DNA of 40,201 nt, taken from an uncultured Bacteroidales bacterium (GTDB lineage: Bacteria > Bacteroidota > Bacteroidia > Bacteroidales > UBA932). Shown piece after piece: positions 1 through 8,021 of this stretch. Below the pieces are notes generated by a model. That model was not told where the DNA came from. It ran no database searches and was given only the letters and a program-made list of their open reading frames with translations. Position numbers and translations under genes: made by a program. Location of the stretch: positions 1 through 40,201 of the forward strand of contig ONRD01000020.1 of the NCBI GenBank assembly GCA_900320185.1, read 5' to 3'. Position 1 is the first letter of the stretch. Every line of letters starts with the position of its first letter.

Positions 1-1
1 G

Positions 2-1249
2 CCAGTCTTTACGCATTATGTCGATGCCCATGTTCCCTATTCGCCCGTTTCGGTTCCGTTCGCCTGGCGTTGGGATTTCGGAACGGTCGCTATGGTCATC
101 GGCCTTGCTCTCCTGATCGGCCTGGTTGCCGGATGGGTTCCCTCCCGCATCGCGTCCCGATTCGACGCCATCCGCGTCATCAAGGGTGATTATCGCACGA
201 CCTCCAAACGGATACTGTCCAAGGTTTTCATCGTTTTCCAGACGGGTTTGTCCGTCCTGCTGATCGCCTTCTCGCTGGTCATGGAACGGCAATACAGCCA
301 TATGATCCATCGGCCGCTGGGCGCGAATGTCGATGGCCTTTACAATCAGTATCTTGTGCTGGGAACCGGCCATGAAGACGCCTTGAAGGCCTTGCCGTTC
401 GTCTCCGAAATGGACCAGACTAGGGGCTACCCTGGAAACCCCTATATGACCATGTCCATGCAGGATAAAGAGACGGGCGGCACGGTCAGTATTGCTTTCC
501 TGGGCTGCGGTCCGGAGGCATTCAAGATGTACGGTTTCGAAGTCGTGGAGGATTTCCACGCTCCGAATGGAGAAGGATACTGGCTCTCGGAGTCGGCCTT
601 CCGTAAATTCGGAACGGATCCCGCCGAACCCAAGATACCGGAGATCCTGGTCGAGTGGTACCCGGGGACTGTGGCGGGTGTCGTCAAGGATTTCGCGCTG
701 ACGGATGCCGCCCATGTCAACGACGACTTGCTGGGCATCCTCTACGTATATGACGACCTAGACTCGCCTTATCGGGTTCTTCGTATCGAAGGGGAGCACA
801 AAGAAGCAGAGAAGGAACTCCAGGCGCTTTATAAGCGGTTCAGCATGGAACGGGATGGCTATGAGGGCATCCCTGAACTCTGTGGATTCATGAAGGACCA
901 GTTGGATGCCAAACTCGGCGAGGCGGAGAATTACATGCGCCTGATCGAACTGTTCATGTTCCTTGCGGTCATGGTCGCGCTGTTGGGCTTGCTGGCCATG
1001 TCGGCTCTTTACGCGTCCGAGCGCACGCACGATATTGCCGTCCGCAAAGTCTTCGGCAGTACCGTCCGAGGGGAGACCCTCAAATCGGTCGGATCGTATA
1101 TGGTTCTCGTCGGCATCTCCTGCTTGATTGCCGTTCCTGTGGCTGTGTGGCTGGCCGGAAAGTATCTGGAGGACTTTAATTACAGGATATCTGGCTATGG
1201 ATGGATCTTCGTCCTGATGCCAGGCAAGGCCTGGAAAGACCCTGCTTGA
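2..1249 (+). pseudogene. FtsX/MacB-type ABC transporter permease, both ends missing
   Basis: The reading frame is open from base 2, so the 5' part lies outside the window; the ATG at 92 is internal. What is visible is the second half of a Bacteroidota FtsX/MacB-type permease: a membrane helix (VIGLALLIGLVAGWVP), an extracytoplasmic region of about 200 residues, then the closing FtsX domain with helices near LIELFMFLAVMVALLGLLAMSALYA, the conserved ERTHDIAVRKVFGS segment and a further helix. In the family the last helix is followed by about 40 residues with a conserved NP-V-SL end. Here homology stops at GYGWIF (about base 1205) and a short unrelated tail runs to a stop. The break coincides with minus-strand mobile-element debris. 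Such proteins usually export small molecules or peptides with a separate ATPase. The family call is firm; calling it non-functional is inference. Confidence 0.75.
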
Positions 1250-1289
1250 GAGAGGGAGAAAAAAAGAACTCTTACAGGCAAGATTTCGC

Positions 1290-1659
1290 ACCCTTGACTG
1301 GTCTGTGGCGAGCCAGACGTATTCCGGGATGAACAGATAACGGCTGTCTTCTCTGATTCCACGAGGGCGACAGTCCGGTCCGGATACAGCGAGAGCAGAT
1401 GCTCTCCGAAAAGGCATTGGCTTAACTCCCATTCTTCCGGCAGCAGCCCTTTTCTTCTCATCAGCGCAGCTGGGACACGAGGGACAGTGGGACAAGTTGG
1501 GACAGTTTCGATTTCCTTGAACAGGCGGCCGACGGTGGATTTGCTGAGGCCCAGCTCGACGGCGACCGCGCGGATCGTTTTTCCGGTTGCTTTCAGTTCG
1601 GCCACTTGCTGCTTGCGCTCTACCTTGTCTTCAGGACTGAAAGCCCGAAGATGCTCGCT
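1290..1659 (-). pseudogene. Remnant of a mobile-element HTH/toprim-like (DUF6371-type) protein
   Basis: On the minus strand the open stretch below base 1659 encodes FSPEDKVERKQQVAELKATG, then a resolvase-like helix-turn-helix (IRAVAVELGLSKSTVGRLF), then a segment matching the toprim-like core of DUF6371 proteins of Bacteroidota mobile elements (QCLFGEHLL, then VALVESEKTAVICS). The natural continuation, IPEYVWLAT, is present but in a different frame just after ICS, so the gene is frameshifted near base 1330. It is also missing the zinc-ribbon N-terminus, and the HTH and toprim pieces look joined by an internal deletion. The remnant abuts the truncated permease and probably marks an old insertion and decay event. 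The family assignment rests on remembered motifs. Confidence 0.5.
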
Positions 1660-1853
1660 TTAGCGGGCTATATTCTCTTTTCTTACCCTTTGTTTAATCC
1701 TGTTAAGTGTTTTTACAGAGTGCGGCCACATTAATATAACCAAAAACCTGCCGATTCTTCACCTCTCGCTTTAGAATCGGCGGATTATAAAATTATATTT
1801 TGCCGATTTGGGTGCTTTTCTTATCTTTACGGCAACTTATAGTCAAGAGCGTC
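1660..1853. other. AT-rich intergenic stretch with inverted repeat
   Basis: No gene is apparent. The stretch contains a perfect 9-bp inverted repeat (GCCGATTCT at 1750-1758 and AGAATCGGC at 1773-1781, 14-base loop). A further partial copy of the left arm (TGCCGATT, 1801-1808) lies inside the spacer of the promoter of the downstream ATPase gene. Base composition is clearly more AT-rich than in the rest of the window. Confidence 0.6.
1799..1829 (+). promoter_or_regulatory. Bacteroidota-type promoter for the DUF234 ATPase
   Basis: A -33 box TTTG (1799-1802) is followed after 19 bases by TATCTTTA (1822-1829), a 7/8 match to TAnnTTTG. The start codon at 1854 is 24 bases downstream. A TGCCGATT motif in the spacer repeats the arm of the upstream inverted repeat, so binding there could block transcription. 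Confidence 0.55.
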
Positions 1854-3296
1854 ATGAGAATCATAGGAAGAAAACGAGAGCAGGACGAGTTGATGACTCG
1901 TTATCATAGTAGCAATTCAGAGTTTGTCGCCATTTATGGACGAAGACGCATAGGTAAAACTTATTTGGTTAATTGCACCTTCAAAGAGCAATATGCCTTT
2001 AAACATACCGGTCTGTCTCCATTCGACGATGGGAGAAAAGTCACGATGGTGGATCAGCTACAGGCATTCCATTATTCTCTCCTACGGTTTGGCCAAAGTG
2101 AAGAGACTCCTGTCCCCAAGACTTGGTTGGAAGCTTTCTTTCGACTAGAAAAGCTGCTGTCGTCAAAGGCTGATGGGACGAAACAAGTTGTATTTATCGA
2201 TGAACTACCCTGGATGGATACACCCAGATCAAAATTCGTAACTGCATTTGAAGGCTTTTACAATAATTGGGCGAGCGAAAGAGGCGATATCCTTCTGATT
2301 ATTTGTGGTTCTTCCAGCGCTTGGATCTTGAAGAACATCGTTAATAATCAAGGCGGGCTATATGACAGATTGACTTGCCAAATGAAACTATCTCCGTTTA
2401 CCCTGAAAGAGACAGAAGAGTTTTTCCGTAGCAAAGGGATAGAAATGGAGCGATACGATATTGTCCGCGCTTATATGGCCTTTGGAGGCGTACCTTATTA
2501 TCTGGGATATGTAAAATCCGGAGTAAGTATAGAACAGAGTGTTGATGAGGCGATTTTTAAGGAGAATGCACCCTTGGGAGGAGAGTTTAAGCGCCTTTTC
2601 AACACATTGTTTACCAATTCCGATAAATACCTCAAAATTGTACGGTTCCTCGCCAAACGCAACTACGGATATACACGGGAAGAGATTGCGAAGTCAACCG
2701 GGATATCAGCCGGTGGCGGATTGTCCGATTACCTTGACAGGCTCTCAGAGGCGGATTTTGTCGAACAGTATCGTCCAGCCATGTCCGTGTCAAAGGAAGA
2801 TTATTATCGTTTGAAAGACTGTTTTTGTGTTTTCTGGCTCCGTTTCGTCGATGGCGTTTCAGGTTTGGATCCTCATTTTTGGCAGAACAATCACGGATCT
2901 AATAAAACTGTCAGTTGGCAAGGCATCGCCTTTGAACAGATCTGCCTATCGCATCTAGAGAGTATCCGTCGCGCTCTCGGAATAAGTGGCATCAGTACGG
3001 TTTCATCTAAAATGATTATCCCTTCCGAAAAAGCAGGTGACGGAGGGCAACTTGACCTCGTAATCGAACGTGGCGACAGACAGGTCAATTTGTGTGAAAT
3101 GAAGTTCTACTCGTCAGAAGTCTCGATAGACCAGAAGGAAAGTTTAAAACTGAGAAACCGGAAGGATTCTTTCAAGGAGAGATTCAAGGTTAGAGGTTCC
3201 GTCTTCCTCACCTTGGTAACGACATTCGGATTAAAGTACGGAACCTGGTCAAGTGTATATCAGCAGGTTCTTACACTGGATGACCTTTTTCAGTAG
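1854..3296 (+). CDS. AAA-type ATPase with DUF234 / PD-(D/E)XK-like C-terminus
   Basis: A 480-residue cytoplasmic protein of the ATPase_2/DUF234 family, common in archaea and Bacteroidota, often multicopy and of unknown cellular role. The Walker A is GRRRIGKT (residues 29-36), a Walker B is in VVFIDELPWMD (about 115-125), and ICGSSSAWI follows as the sensor strand. A winged-helix-like middle region (YTREEIAKSTGISAGGGLSDYL) is followed by a C-terminal DUF234 region with a nuclease-like signature: D401, then E415-M-K417 (LDLVIE...CEMKF). The ATG at 1854 is chosen because MRIIGRK is the usual family start; an upstream in-frame ATG at 1800 overlaps the promoter. The gene is AT-richer than all neighbours, stands alone with its own promoter and terminator, and is flanked by debris, which suggests acquisition by transfer. 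A defence or addiction role is conceivable but not shown. Confidence 0.85.
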   Translation: MRIIGRKREQDELMTRYHSSNSEFVAIYGRRRIGKTYLVNCTFKEQYAFKHTGLSPFDDGRKVTMVDQLQAFHYSLLRFGQSEETPVPKTWLEAFFRLEKLLSSKADGTKQVVFIDELPWMDTPRSKFVTAFEGFYNNWASERGDILLIICGSSSAWILKNIVNNQGGLYDRLTCQMKLSPFTLKETEEFFRSKGIEMERYDIVRAYMAFGGVPYYLGYVKSGVSIEQSVDEAIFKENAPLGGEFKRLFNTLFTNSDKYLKIVRFLAKRNYGYTREEIAKSTGISAGGGLSDYLDRLSEADFVEQYRPAMSVSKEDYYRLKDCFCVFWLRFVDGVSGLDPHFWQNNHGSNKTVSWQGIAFEQICLSHLESIRRALGISGISTVSSKMIIPSEKAGDGGQLDLVIERGDRQVNLCEMKFYSSEVSIDQKESLKLRNRKDSFKERFKVRGSVFLTLVTTFGLKYGTWSSVYQQVLTLDDLFQ

Positions 3297-3300
3297 CGAA

Positions 3301-3319
3301 AAAACACAGCTTGTGTTTT
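3301..3319 (+). terminator. Hairpin after the DUF234 ATPase
   Basis: A perfect 8-bp stem (AAAACACA / TGTGTTTT) with a 3-base loop starts 5 bases after the stop codon. The 3' arm ends in four T, so it works as a short intrinsic terminator. Confidence 0.55.
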
Positions 3320-3856
3320 AGCTTGGAAATTTTGTAATACGCTGATAATAAGCATACAAAAGTGCTCCCGCTTCCGACGCAAAACTATTATATATTATGT
3401 CAATAATTCAAATAATTGACAAGATTTATAATATTCCCCCAGGTTTTATTCCTCTTACAAAGAAAAACTACACCAGAACGGATGCAAAAAGAGTAAAAAG
3501 GCTCCAATTACATTCGATAGCATATAATTCCATCGCATATTAATCATGCCGCCAGCTCGGGACAAACTCACCACAATAATTGTTATCTGTGGTCTATTTG
3601 TACGGATTTGCGAAAACGATCTTCTACGCACTTCTGGGACCACTTGTGAAACTTCGCGTTTCGTTTGAGGTATTCTTCTGGATCCTGGATCTCGAAGAAG
3701 TTCACCGCTAGGGTATAGTTCCGAATGCCTCCCATGCAGCCATTGAGGGGCGTGGGCAGCAGGCCCTGAGTCATAGGAACGTTACCAAATGTGCAGTGCT
3801 GCCGCCCCTGCCGTCATTGAAGGACGAAGGCTACGGGGGTGATGGCGGGAATATGC
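3320..3856. other. AT-rich non-coding or decayed stretch
   Basis: No convincing conserved gene. It contains an interrupted palindrome with GTCAAT / ATTGAC arms (3399-3404 and 3415-3420). A minus-strand ORF of 63 codons lies at 3583-3774 (listed separately). Composition shifts back to GC-rich near 3730, just before the M28 peptidase gene, so this probably marks the right edge of the foreign segment. Confidence 0.5.
3583..3774 (-). CDS. Short hypothetical ORF, possibly a gene remnant
   Basis: 63 codons on the minus strand, beginning MTQGLLPTPLNGCMGG and continuing with a charged, helix-like segment (DPEEYLKRNAKFHKWSQK). I do not recognise a family with confidence. The LLPTP motif recalls repeats seen in phage-type DNA methyltransferases, but that is a loose resemblance. 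The residue composition looks more protein-like than most chance frames. It lies in the AT-rich debris zone between the ATPase gene and the M28 gene and may be the tail of a decayed mobile gene. Confidence 0.2.
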   Translation of the reverse strand: MTQGLLPTPLNGCMGGIRNYTLAVNFFEIQDPEEYLKRNAKFHKWSQKCVEDRFRKSVQIDHR

Positions 3857-5326
3857 TTACTCCTCCTTGAAGAGGCCTTCGCGGGAAAGGAGGTGGTCAA
3901 GGTTGGCCAGGCCGTAGGCAGTGACTGCCTGGACGACGGCCGAATGCTCCATGTAGGCCGGGATGAGCTTGTCGAAAAGGTCGTCTTCGGTGTGCCAGAT
4001 GTCGCGGTAGTTGAAGTCATAGCCGAAGATGTCGCTTTCCCGGAAAGAGATGGCCGGGATGCCCCGCATCTGGAAATATGCGTGGTCCGAGCCACCCGCC
4101 CGGGTGGGACGTGGCTGAGGTTCGCCCTCTCTTCTGTTCACCTTGAACGGGATGTCGGGATTGTAGTCGGCAAGAGGCTCGCAGACCTTGACGAAGTCGT
4201 CGTACATGGCGGGAGGAACGGTAATGGATGTCGCTGCCAGCGGTCCCCCGTCGCGGTTGAAGTAGTTGGAGATCTTGTCCCATGGTACGGTCTTGTTCTC
4301 CACGAAGTACTTCGAACCGAGCAGGCCGTATTCCTCGCCCGTCCAGATGCAGAACATGATCGACCGCTTCGGTTTCGCGCCGGCGGCGGCAAGCAGGCGG
4401 GCCGCCTCCATGGTGACGCAGACTCCCTGGCCGTCGTCCGTGGAGCCGGTGGCGATGTCGTAGGCGTCCAGGTGGCTGCCCATCATCACATATTCATCCG
4501 GATAGCGGGTGCCTTTTATGACTCCGAGGATGTTGTGGAACTTCATCGGTCCGGGGAAGAAGTGGTTGCGTATGTCGAATTCCAGGGAGAAGTCCTCGCG
4601 GTTGAGGGCTTTTTGCTTTATTATGGCGAACTGGTGCTCGTCCAGGAGTATGTCGCACGCCCTGGGCAGGTTGTCCATCGTCAGGTCGAAGCACATGGCC
4701 CGGTTGTAGAGGACCTGCATCGGCAGCCTTGAGGGCCTGATGAAGCCCAGCACGCCGGCGTCGACCATCTGGCGGTAGAAGGGCACGGACGCTTCCTCCC
4801 CGGCGGCGAGCCTGGCGGCCCGGACTGAATCCGCCGCAGCGCTTGCATCTATCGCAAGGCCGCCCGCCGGACCGGTCTCCAGGAGGACCCAGGCACCCTT
4901 GAGGGCGCCTTTCACACGGTCGAACTCCCTTTGGTTCTTAGGCTCGAGGTAGACCTTGCCTTTCTGGGGGCCGCATGTACCGGCAGTGTAGGCCGGGGTC
5001 CCGAAATGAAGCTGGAAACCGTCTTCCGAAAGCAGGCGGCCGGACCAGGGACCGCGGTCGAAGCCGACTCCGATGGTGATGGCTTCCTGGACTCTTACCT
5101 CCAGGCCCCATGACTTGAACTGGCTTGCTACCCATTCTTCGGCATGGTTGAGCATGTGTGTGCCGACGAGGCGTCCACCGATGTTCCTGGCGATGTATTC
5201 GGCATGCTGCATCGTGCGGTTGTCGGTGCGCCCGAGTTCCAGGACGGTCTTCGTCACCTTGTCCTGGGCGGAGACGGCCAGCGCCATCAGCAGCATGGCC
5301 GCAAGGGAAAGGATGGTCTTTTTCAT
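3857..5326 (-). CDS. Secreted M28-family zinc aminopeptidase
   Basis: 489 residues with a Sec signal peptide (MKKTILSLAAMLLMALAVSAQ), so it acts in the periplasm or outside. The order is signal peptide, an N-terminal region with a PA-like insert (about 100-230), then the M28 catalytic domain. Metal-binding motifs of the family are in order: GSHLDAYD (H285, D287), the STDDGQG segment, TGEEYGLLGS with the general-base and metal Glu pair, NRDGGP, and GGSDHAYF with the last metal His. Two zinc ions are expected, and release of N-terminal amino acids from peptides is the likely reaction. The start is set at the Met opening the signal peptide; the longer frame upstream is not protein-like. The gene stands alone, divergent from the hydrolase gene. 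The substrate cannot be read from the sequence. Confidence 0.88.
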   Translation of the reverse strand: MKKTILSLAAMLLMALAVSAQDKVTKTVLELGRTDNRTMQHAEYIARNIGGRLVGTHMLNHAEEWVASQFKSWGLEVRVQEAITIGVGFDRGPWSGRLLSEDGFQLHFGTPAYTAGTCGPQKGKVYLEPKNQREFDRVKGALKGAWVLLETGPAGGLAIDASAAADSVRAARLAAGEEASVPFYRQMVDAGVLGFIRPSRLPMQVLYNRAMCFDLTMDNLPRACDILLDEHQFAIIKQKALNREDFSLEFDIRNHFFPGPMKFHNILGVIKGTRYPDEYVMMGSHLDAYDIATGSTDDGQGVCVTMEAARLLAAAGAKPKRSIMFCIWTGEEYGLLGSKYFVENKTVPWDKISNYFNRDGGPLAATSITVPPAMYDDFVKVCEPLADYNPDIPFKVNRREGEPQPRPTRAGGSDHAYFQMRGIPAISFRESDIFGYDFNYRDIWHTEDDLFDKLIPAYMEHSAVVQAVTAYGLANLDHLLSREGLFKEE

Positions 5327-5468
5327 AAGTTCGTGGATATACTTCGCTAAGTTAGGAAAAAAAACAATCCGCAGTACGCAGGAGGTTATGATTCCGGCGA
5401 CTGGACTTCGCTCACCCAGGTGGTAGGCCAGTAAAGGGCACCTCCGGAGCTGATGCCAAGGCACAGGC

Positions 5469-5511
5469 GCATTCCCGCCGGGAATCATTGAGGGGATTCC
5501 CCGGCGGGAAT
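5469..5511. repeat. Strong imperfect palindrome between divergent genes
   Basis: CATTCCCGCCGGG (5469-5481) pairs perfectly with CCCGGCGGGAATG (5499-5511). The stem continues inward for about 4 bp (AATC/GATT) past a bulge. It lies between the divergent M28 and hydrolase genes and is not followed by a T-run, so it looks more like a REP-like or folding element than a simple terminator. Confidence 0.6.
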
Positions 5512-5537
5512 GACTGCTTGTTGCGGACTTGCCGTAG

Positions 5538-5578
5538 CGGTTGTAATCTTGCCATGTCGGTTGTAATCCTTATCTTTG
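5538..5578 (+). promoter_or_regulatory. Promoter of the alpha/beta hydrolase gene with 20-bp-phased direct repeat
   Basis: TATCTTTG (5571-5578) is a perfect Bacteroidota -7 box, and CTTG (5548-5551) sits 19 bases upstream as the -33 box. CGGTTGTAATC occurs twice, at 5538-5548 and 5558-5568, exactly 20 bases apart (about two helical turns) and overlapping or flanking the -33 position, which is how a dimeric regulator's operator would be placed. The start codon follows at 5603. Confidence 0.6.
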
Positions 5579-5602
5579 TCTTGAACCGACAACCAAAATG
5601 GT

Positions 5603-6895
5603 ATGAAAAAGATTCTTACAATCGCGGCGATCCTCCTGGCTGCAGCCGTTTCTGCATCCGCCCAGAGCGGCACATGGTCCGGCAAACTTGAGGTGCAGGG
5701 CATGGAGCTACCCATCGTTTTCCACCTCGAAGATGAGAATCCGACAGCAGATTCTCCGGACCAGGGCGCCCGCGGAATACCCATTGAAGTGGACAGGAAA
5801 GCTACCGGTGCCATCGTGATCAGGATCCCTTCCCTGGGGGCAGTCTTCGAAGGGCAGTGGGTGCTGCGGCAGATCGTCGGCACCTTCACCCAGATGGGGA
5901 TGTCGTTCCCGCTGACCCTGGTGCCAGGAGACTTGAAGCGGAACCGCCCGCAAACTCCCCAGGGCCCGTTCCCTTACGGGCAGGAGGAAGTGACATTCAA
6001 GAACGGTGGGGCCACCCTGAAGGGTACGCTGACCCTTCCTTCGGACTTTACCAGGGAAACGCCTGCCCTTGTGATGGTTACAGGCAGCGGCCAGCAGAAC
6101 CGCGACGAGGAGATATTCGGCCACAAGCCTTTCGCCGTCATCGCGGATGCCTTGGCACGCGCAGGGATAGCTACGCTGCGCTATGACGACCGCGGCTTCG
6201 GCGAATCGACCGGAGACCTGGCTTCCGCGACTACCGAAGACCTCAAGGACGATGCCCTCGCCGGATTGGACCTTCTTCGCGGCCGCTTCGACCGGGTCGG
6301 TGTGATCGGCCACAGCGAGGGCGGGACAATAGCCCTGATGATTGCCGCAGAAGGGAAGGCGGATTTTGTCGTGAGCCTTGCCGGAGCCGTGGTCTCAGGT
6401 GCGGAAACGCTCCTGTGGCAGAACCGACTGGCCCTTTCCGCCGCCGGTCTGCCCGATGAGACCGTGGAAACTTACTGCTCCCTTCTTTCCGAGGCCTTCG
6501 ACGCCGTAAGGTCAGGCCTGCCGATGCCTTCTGCAGCGAACAAGGACCTTCCGGACGGCCTCAAGCAGAATTACCAGCAGGTTGTCCAGCAGCTCAGGAT
6601 TCCGTACATGCAATATTTCATATCACTTGACATGCGTCCCCTGCTGGGCGGGATAAAGTGCCCGGTCCTTGCACTTAACGGAAGCAAGGACCACCAGGTC
6701 GAACCCGTGAGCAACCTCGGTGCCCTCAAGGATGGCCTGCCCTCGAATCCTGCGACCCTGGTCGAGGAGATAGAAGGACTCAACCACCTCTTCCAGCACT
6801 GCAAGAGCGGAGAGGTGGTTGAATACAAGGAAATCGAAGAGACTTTCTCTCCCGAGGTCCTGGACTTGATGGCCCGCTGGATCGGCGGACTCTGA
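5603..6895 (+). CDS. Secreted alpha/beta-hydrolase with N-terminal accessory domain
   Basis: 430 residues. A signal peptide (MKKILTIAAILLAAAVSASAQ) is followed by an N-terminal domain of about 100 residues starting SGTWSGKLEVQGMELPIVFHL, a form common in Bacteroidota hydrolases. The alpha/beta-hydrolase domain runs from about residue 125 to the end. The nucleophile elbow is GHSEGG (S238), the acid is in NGSKD (D363) and the His in GLNHLF (H395), giving a complete Ser-Asp-His triad in canonical order. The DDRGFGES segment and oxyanion region TGSGQQNRDE fit esterase or peptidase-like hydrolases. It is presumably periplasmic, cleaving esters or short peptides; the substrate is unknown. The next gene on the opposite strand ends only 4 bases away, with no visible terminator between them. 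Confidence 0.87.
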   Translation: MKKILTIAAILLAAAVSASAQSGTWSGKLEVQGMELPIVFHLEDENPTADSPDQGARGIPIEVDRKATGAIVIRIPSLGAVFEGQWVLRQIVGTFTQMGMSFPLTLVPGDLKRNRPQTPQGPFPYGQEEVTFKNGGATLKGTLTLPSDFTRETPALVMVTGSGQQNRDEEIFGHKPFAVIADALARAGIATLRYDDRGFGESTGDLASATTEDLKDDALAGLDLLRGRFDRVGVIGHSEGGTIALMIAAEGKADFVVSLAGAVVSGAETLLWQNRLALSAAGLPDETVETYCSLLSEAFDAVRSGLPMPSAANKDLPDGLKQNYQQVVQQLRIPYMQYFISLDMRPLLGGIKCPVLALNGSKDHQVEPVSNLGALKDGLPSNPATLVEEIEGLNHLFQHCKSGEVVEYKEIEETFSPEVLDLMARWIGGL

Positions 6896-6899
6896 CCTT

Positions 6900-7913
6900 T
6901 TACTGCTTGACCTTGGCGATCTCTTCCTGGAGGATGTCGTAGTAGATTGACGGCTTGTCCACGGTCGAGGCGTTCTTGTGGCAGGCGGTCTGGGACTTTG
7001 ACACGTCTGCTATGCCCCAGAAGATGGCGTCGCAGGTGTCGTCGTAGGAACCGAAGATCACATATTCCTTGGCCTTGAGTCCCCATTTCACGCGGTCTCT
7101 CCATTCCTCGGCATCGACTCTCGCCCAGGTGCTCGGGGCGACTCCGGAGTTCGGGCTTACGAAGCGAACGGCATCATTGGCGCTCGCCGATTTGTTGCGG
7201 TAGCCCCATCCGTCAGTCTCGGTTGCGCGGATAGGATCGTTGACCTGGCAGGTGCCGATGTGGAACTTGGCAAGGTTGTCCTTTTCGTTGTCCGGAGTAG
7301 CGTTCCAGACGGTCTTGAAGTCTGTCCCGGGGATGAACACCGGCAGGATGGGACGGTTGTCCGAAGTGCTGTACCTGCGGTAGGACTTCCTGCTTGCGTA
7401 TTTCTCATAGATGAAACCGGCGACCTGGTTCCAGTACTTCATGGTCCAGGCGGCGGGGTTGCCGATGAATATGATGAACTGCATGCCTTCCTCTTCGCAG
7501 ACCTGCACGATGTTGTCGAGCATCTTGCCGTAGCCTTCCCAGTTGAGGCCGTCAGTCTGGCCGTCGAGGTGGATCTTGCCGTTGTCGGCCCCGTCCCACT
7601 CCGGCGGGTTGGTGAAGTCGACGCTCACGACCGTGATGCCTGCGGCCTTGATGTCCTGCAGGATGCTGCGGGTCTGTTCTATGTCGCGGTAGTCATGCGC
7701 CGCTTTCCATTCGTTGTTGACCAGGAACTTCGTTCCCTTGTTCATGCTGCGGCAGCAGATCAGCAGGTGGCACACCTTTGTCGGGTTCGTCGGTTTTGCG
7801 ACGACGGTGGTGCTGCCTCCTTTTTCATCCGTGGTTTCACTTTTCTTTCCGCATGCAACCGACCCTGCCAGCAGGGCGGCTCCAATTGCAATCAATGTAA
7901 ACAACTTTTTCAT
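6900..7913 (-). CDS. Lipoprotein with glycoside-hydrolase-like TIM-barrel features
   Basis: 337 residues. The N-terminus MKKLFTLIAIGAALLAGSVAC is a lipoprotein signal peptide with Cys at the cleavage site, followed by a charged linker (GKKSETTDEKGGS), so it is membrane-anchored outside the cytoplasm. The mature part has alternating strand/helix segments typical of a TIM barrel: KVCHLLICCRSM, GITVVSVDFTNPPEW, LDNIVQVCEEEGMQFIIFIG, KEYVIFGSYDDTCDAIFWG. Such proteins in Bacteroidota are often glycosidases of GH71/GH99-like type or relatives, but I see no motif that fixes a family or catalytic residues. The start is chosen at the signal peptide; the longer frame upstream crosses the intergenic region. 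It converges tail to tail with the hydrolase gene. Confidence 0.6.
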   Translation of the reverse strand: MKKLFTLIAIGAALLAGSVACGKKSETTDEKGGSTTVVAKPTNPTKVCHLLICCRSMNKGTKFLVNNEWKAAHDYRDIEQTRSILQDIKAAGITVVSVDFTNPPEWDGADNGKIHLDGQTDGLNWEGYGKMLDNIVQVCEEEGMQFIIFIGNPAAWTMKYWNQVAGFIYEKYASRKSYRRYSTSDNRPILPVFIPGTDFKTVWNATPDNEKDNLAKFHIGTCQVNDPIRATETDGWGYRNKSASANDAVRFVSPNSGVAPSTWARVDAEEWRDRVKWGLKAKEYVIFGSYDDTCDAIFWGIADVSKSQTACHKNASTVDKPSIYYDILQEEIAKVKQ

Positions 7914-7967
7914 GAGTCTTACGTTTAATATCGAGTGCAAGTTAGTAAAAAACCTTGGGTTTTTTTG

Positions 7968-7975
7968 TAATTTTG
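7968..7975 (+). promoter_or_regulatory. -7 box upstream of the aldehyde dehydrogenase fusion gene
   Basis: TAATTTTG is a perfect TAnnTTTG match 46 bases before the start codon at 8022. No good TTTG -33 box is found at the right distance. A short AT-rich hairpin (AAAAAACC / GGTTTTTT, 7947-7965) lies directly upstream. Confidence 0.45.
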
Positions 7976-8021
7976 TGTTTACGGGCCACGGAAACGCCCT
8001 GTAATAAGAAATCATCGGCAC

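Noticed and set aside
1195-1605. 136-codon minus-strand ORF as an intact gene
   Set aside because: The conserved continuation is in another frame and the C-terminal part is antisense to the permease, so it was treated as a pseudogene.
3839-4732. 297-codon plus-strand ORF opposite the M28 peptidase
   Set aside because: Antisense to conserved metal-binding motifs; no family resemblance.
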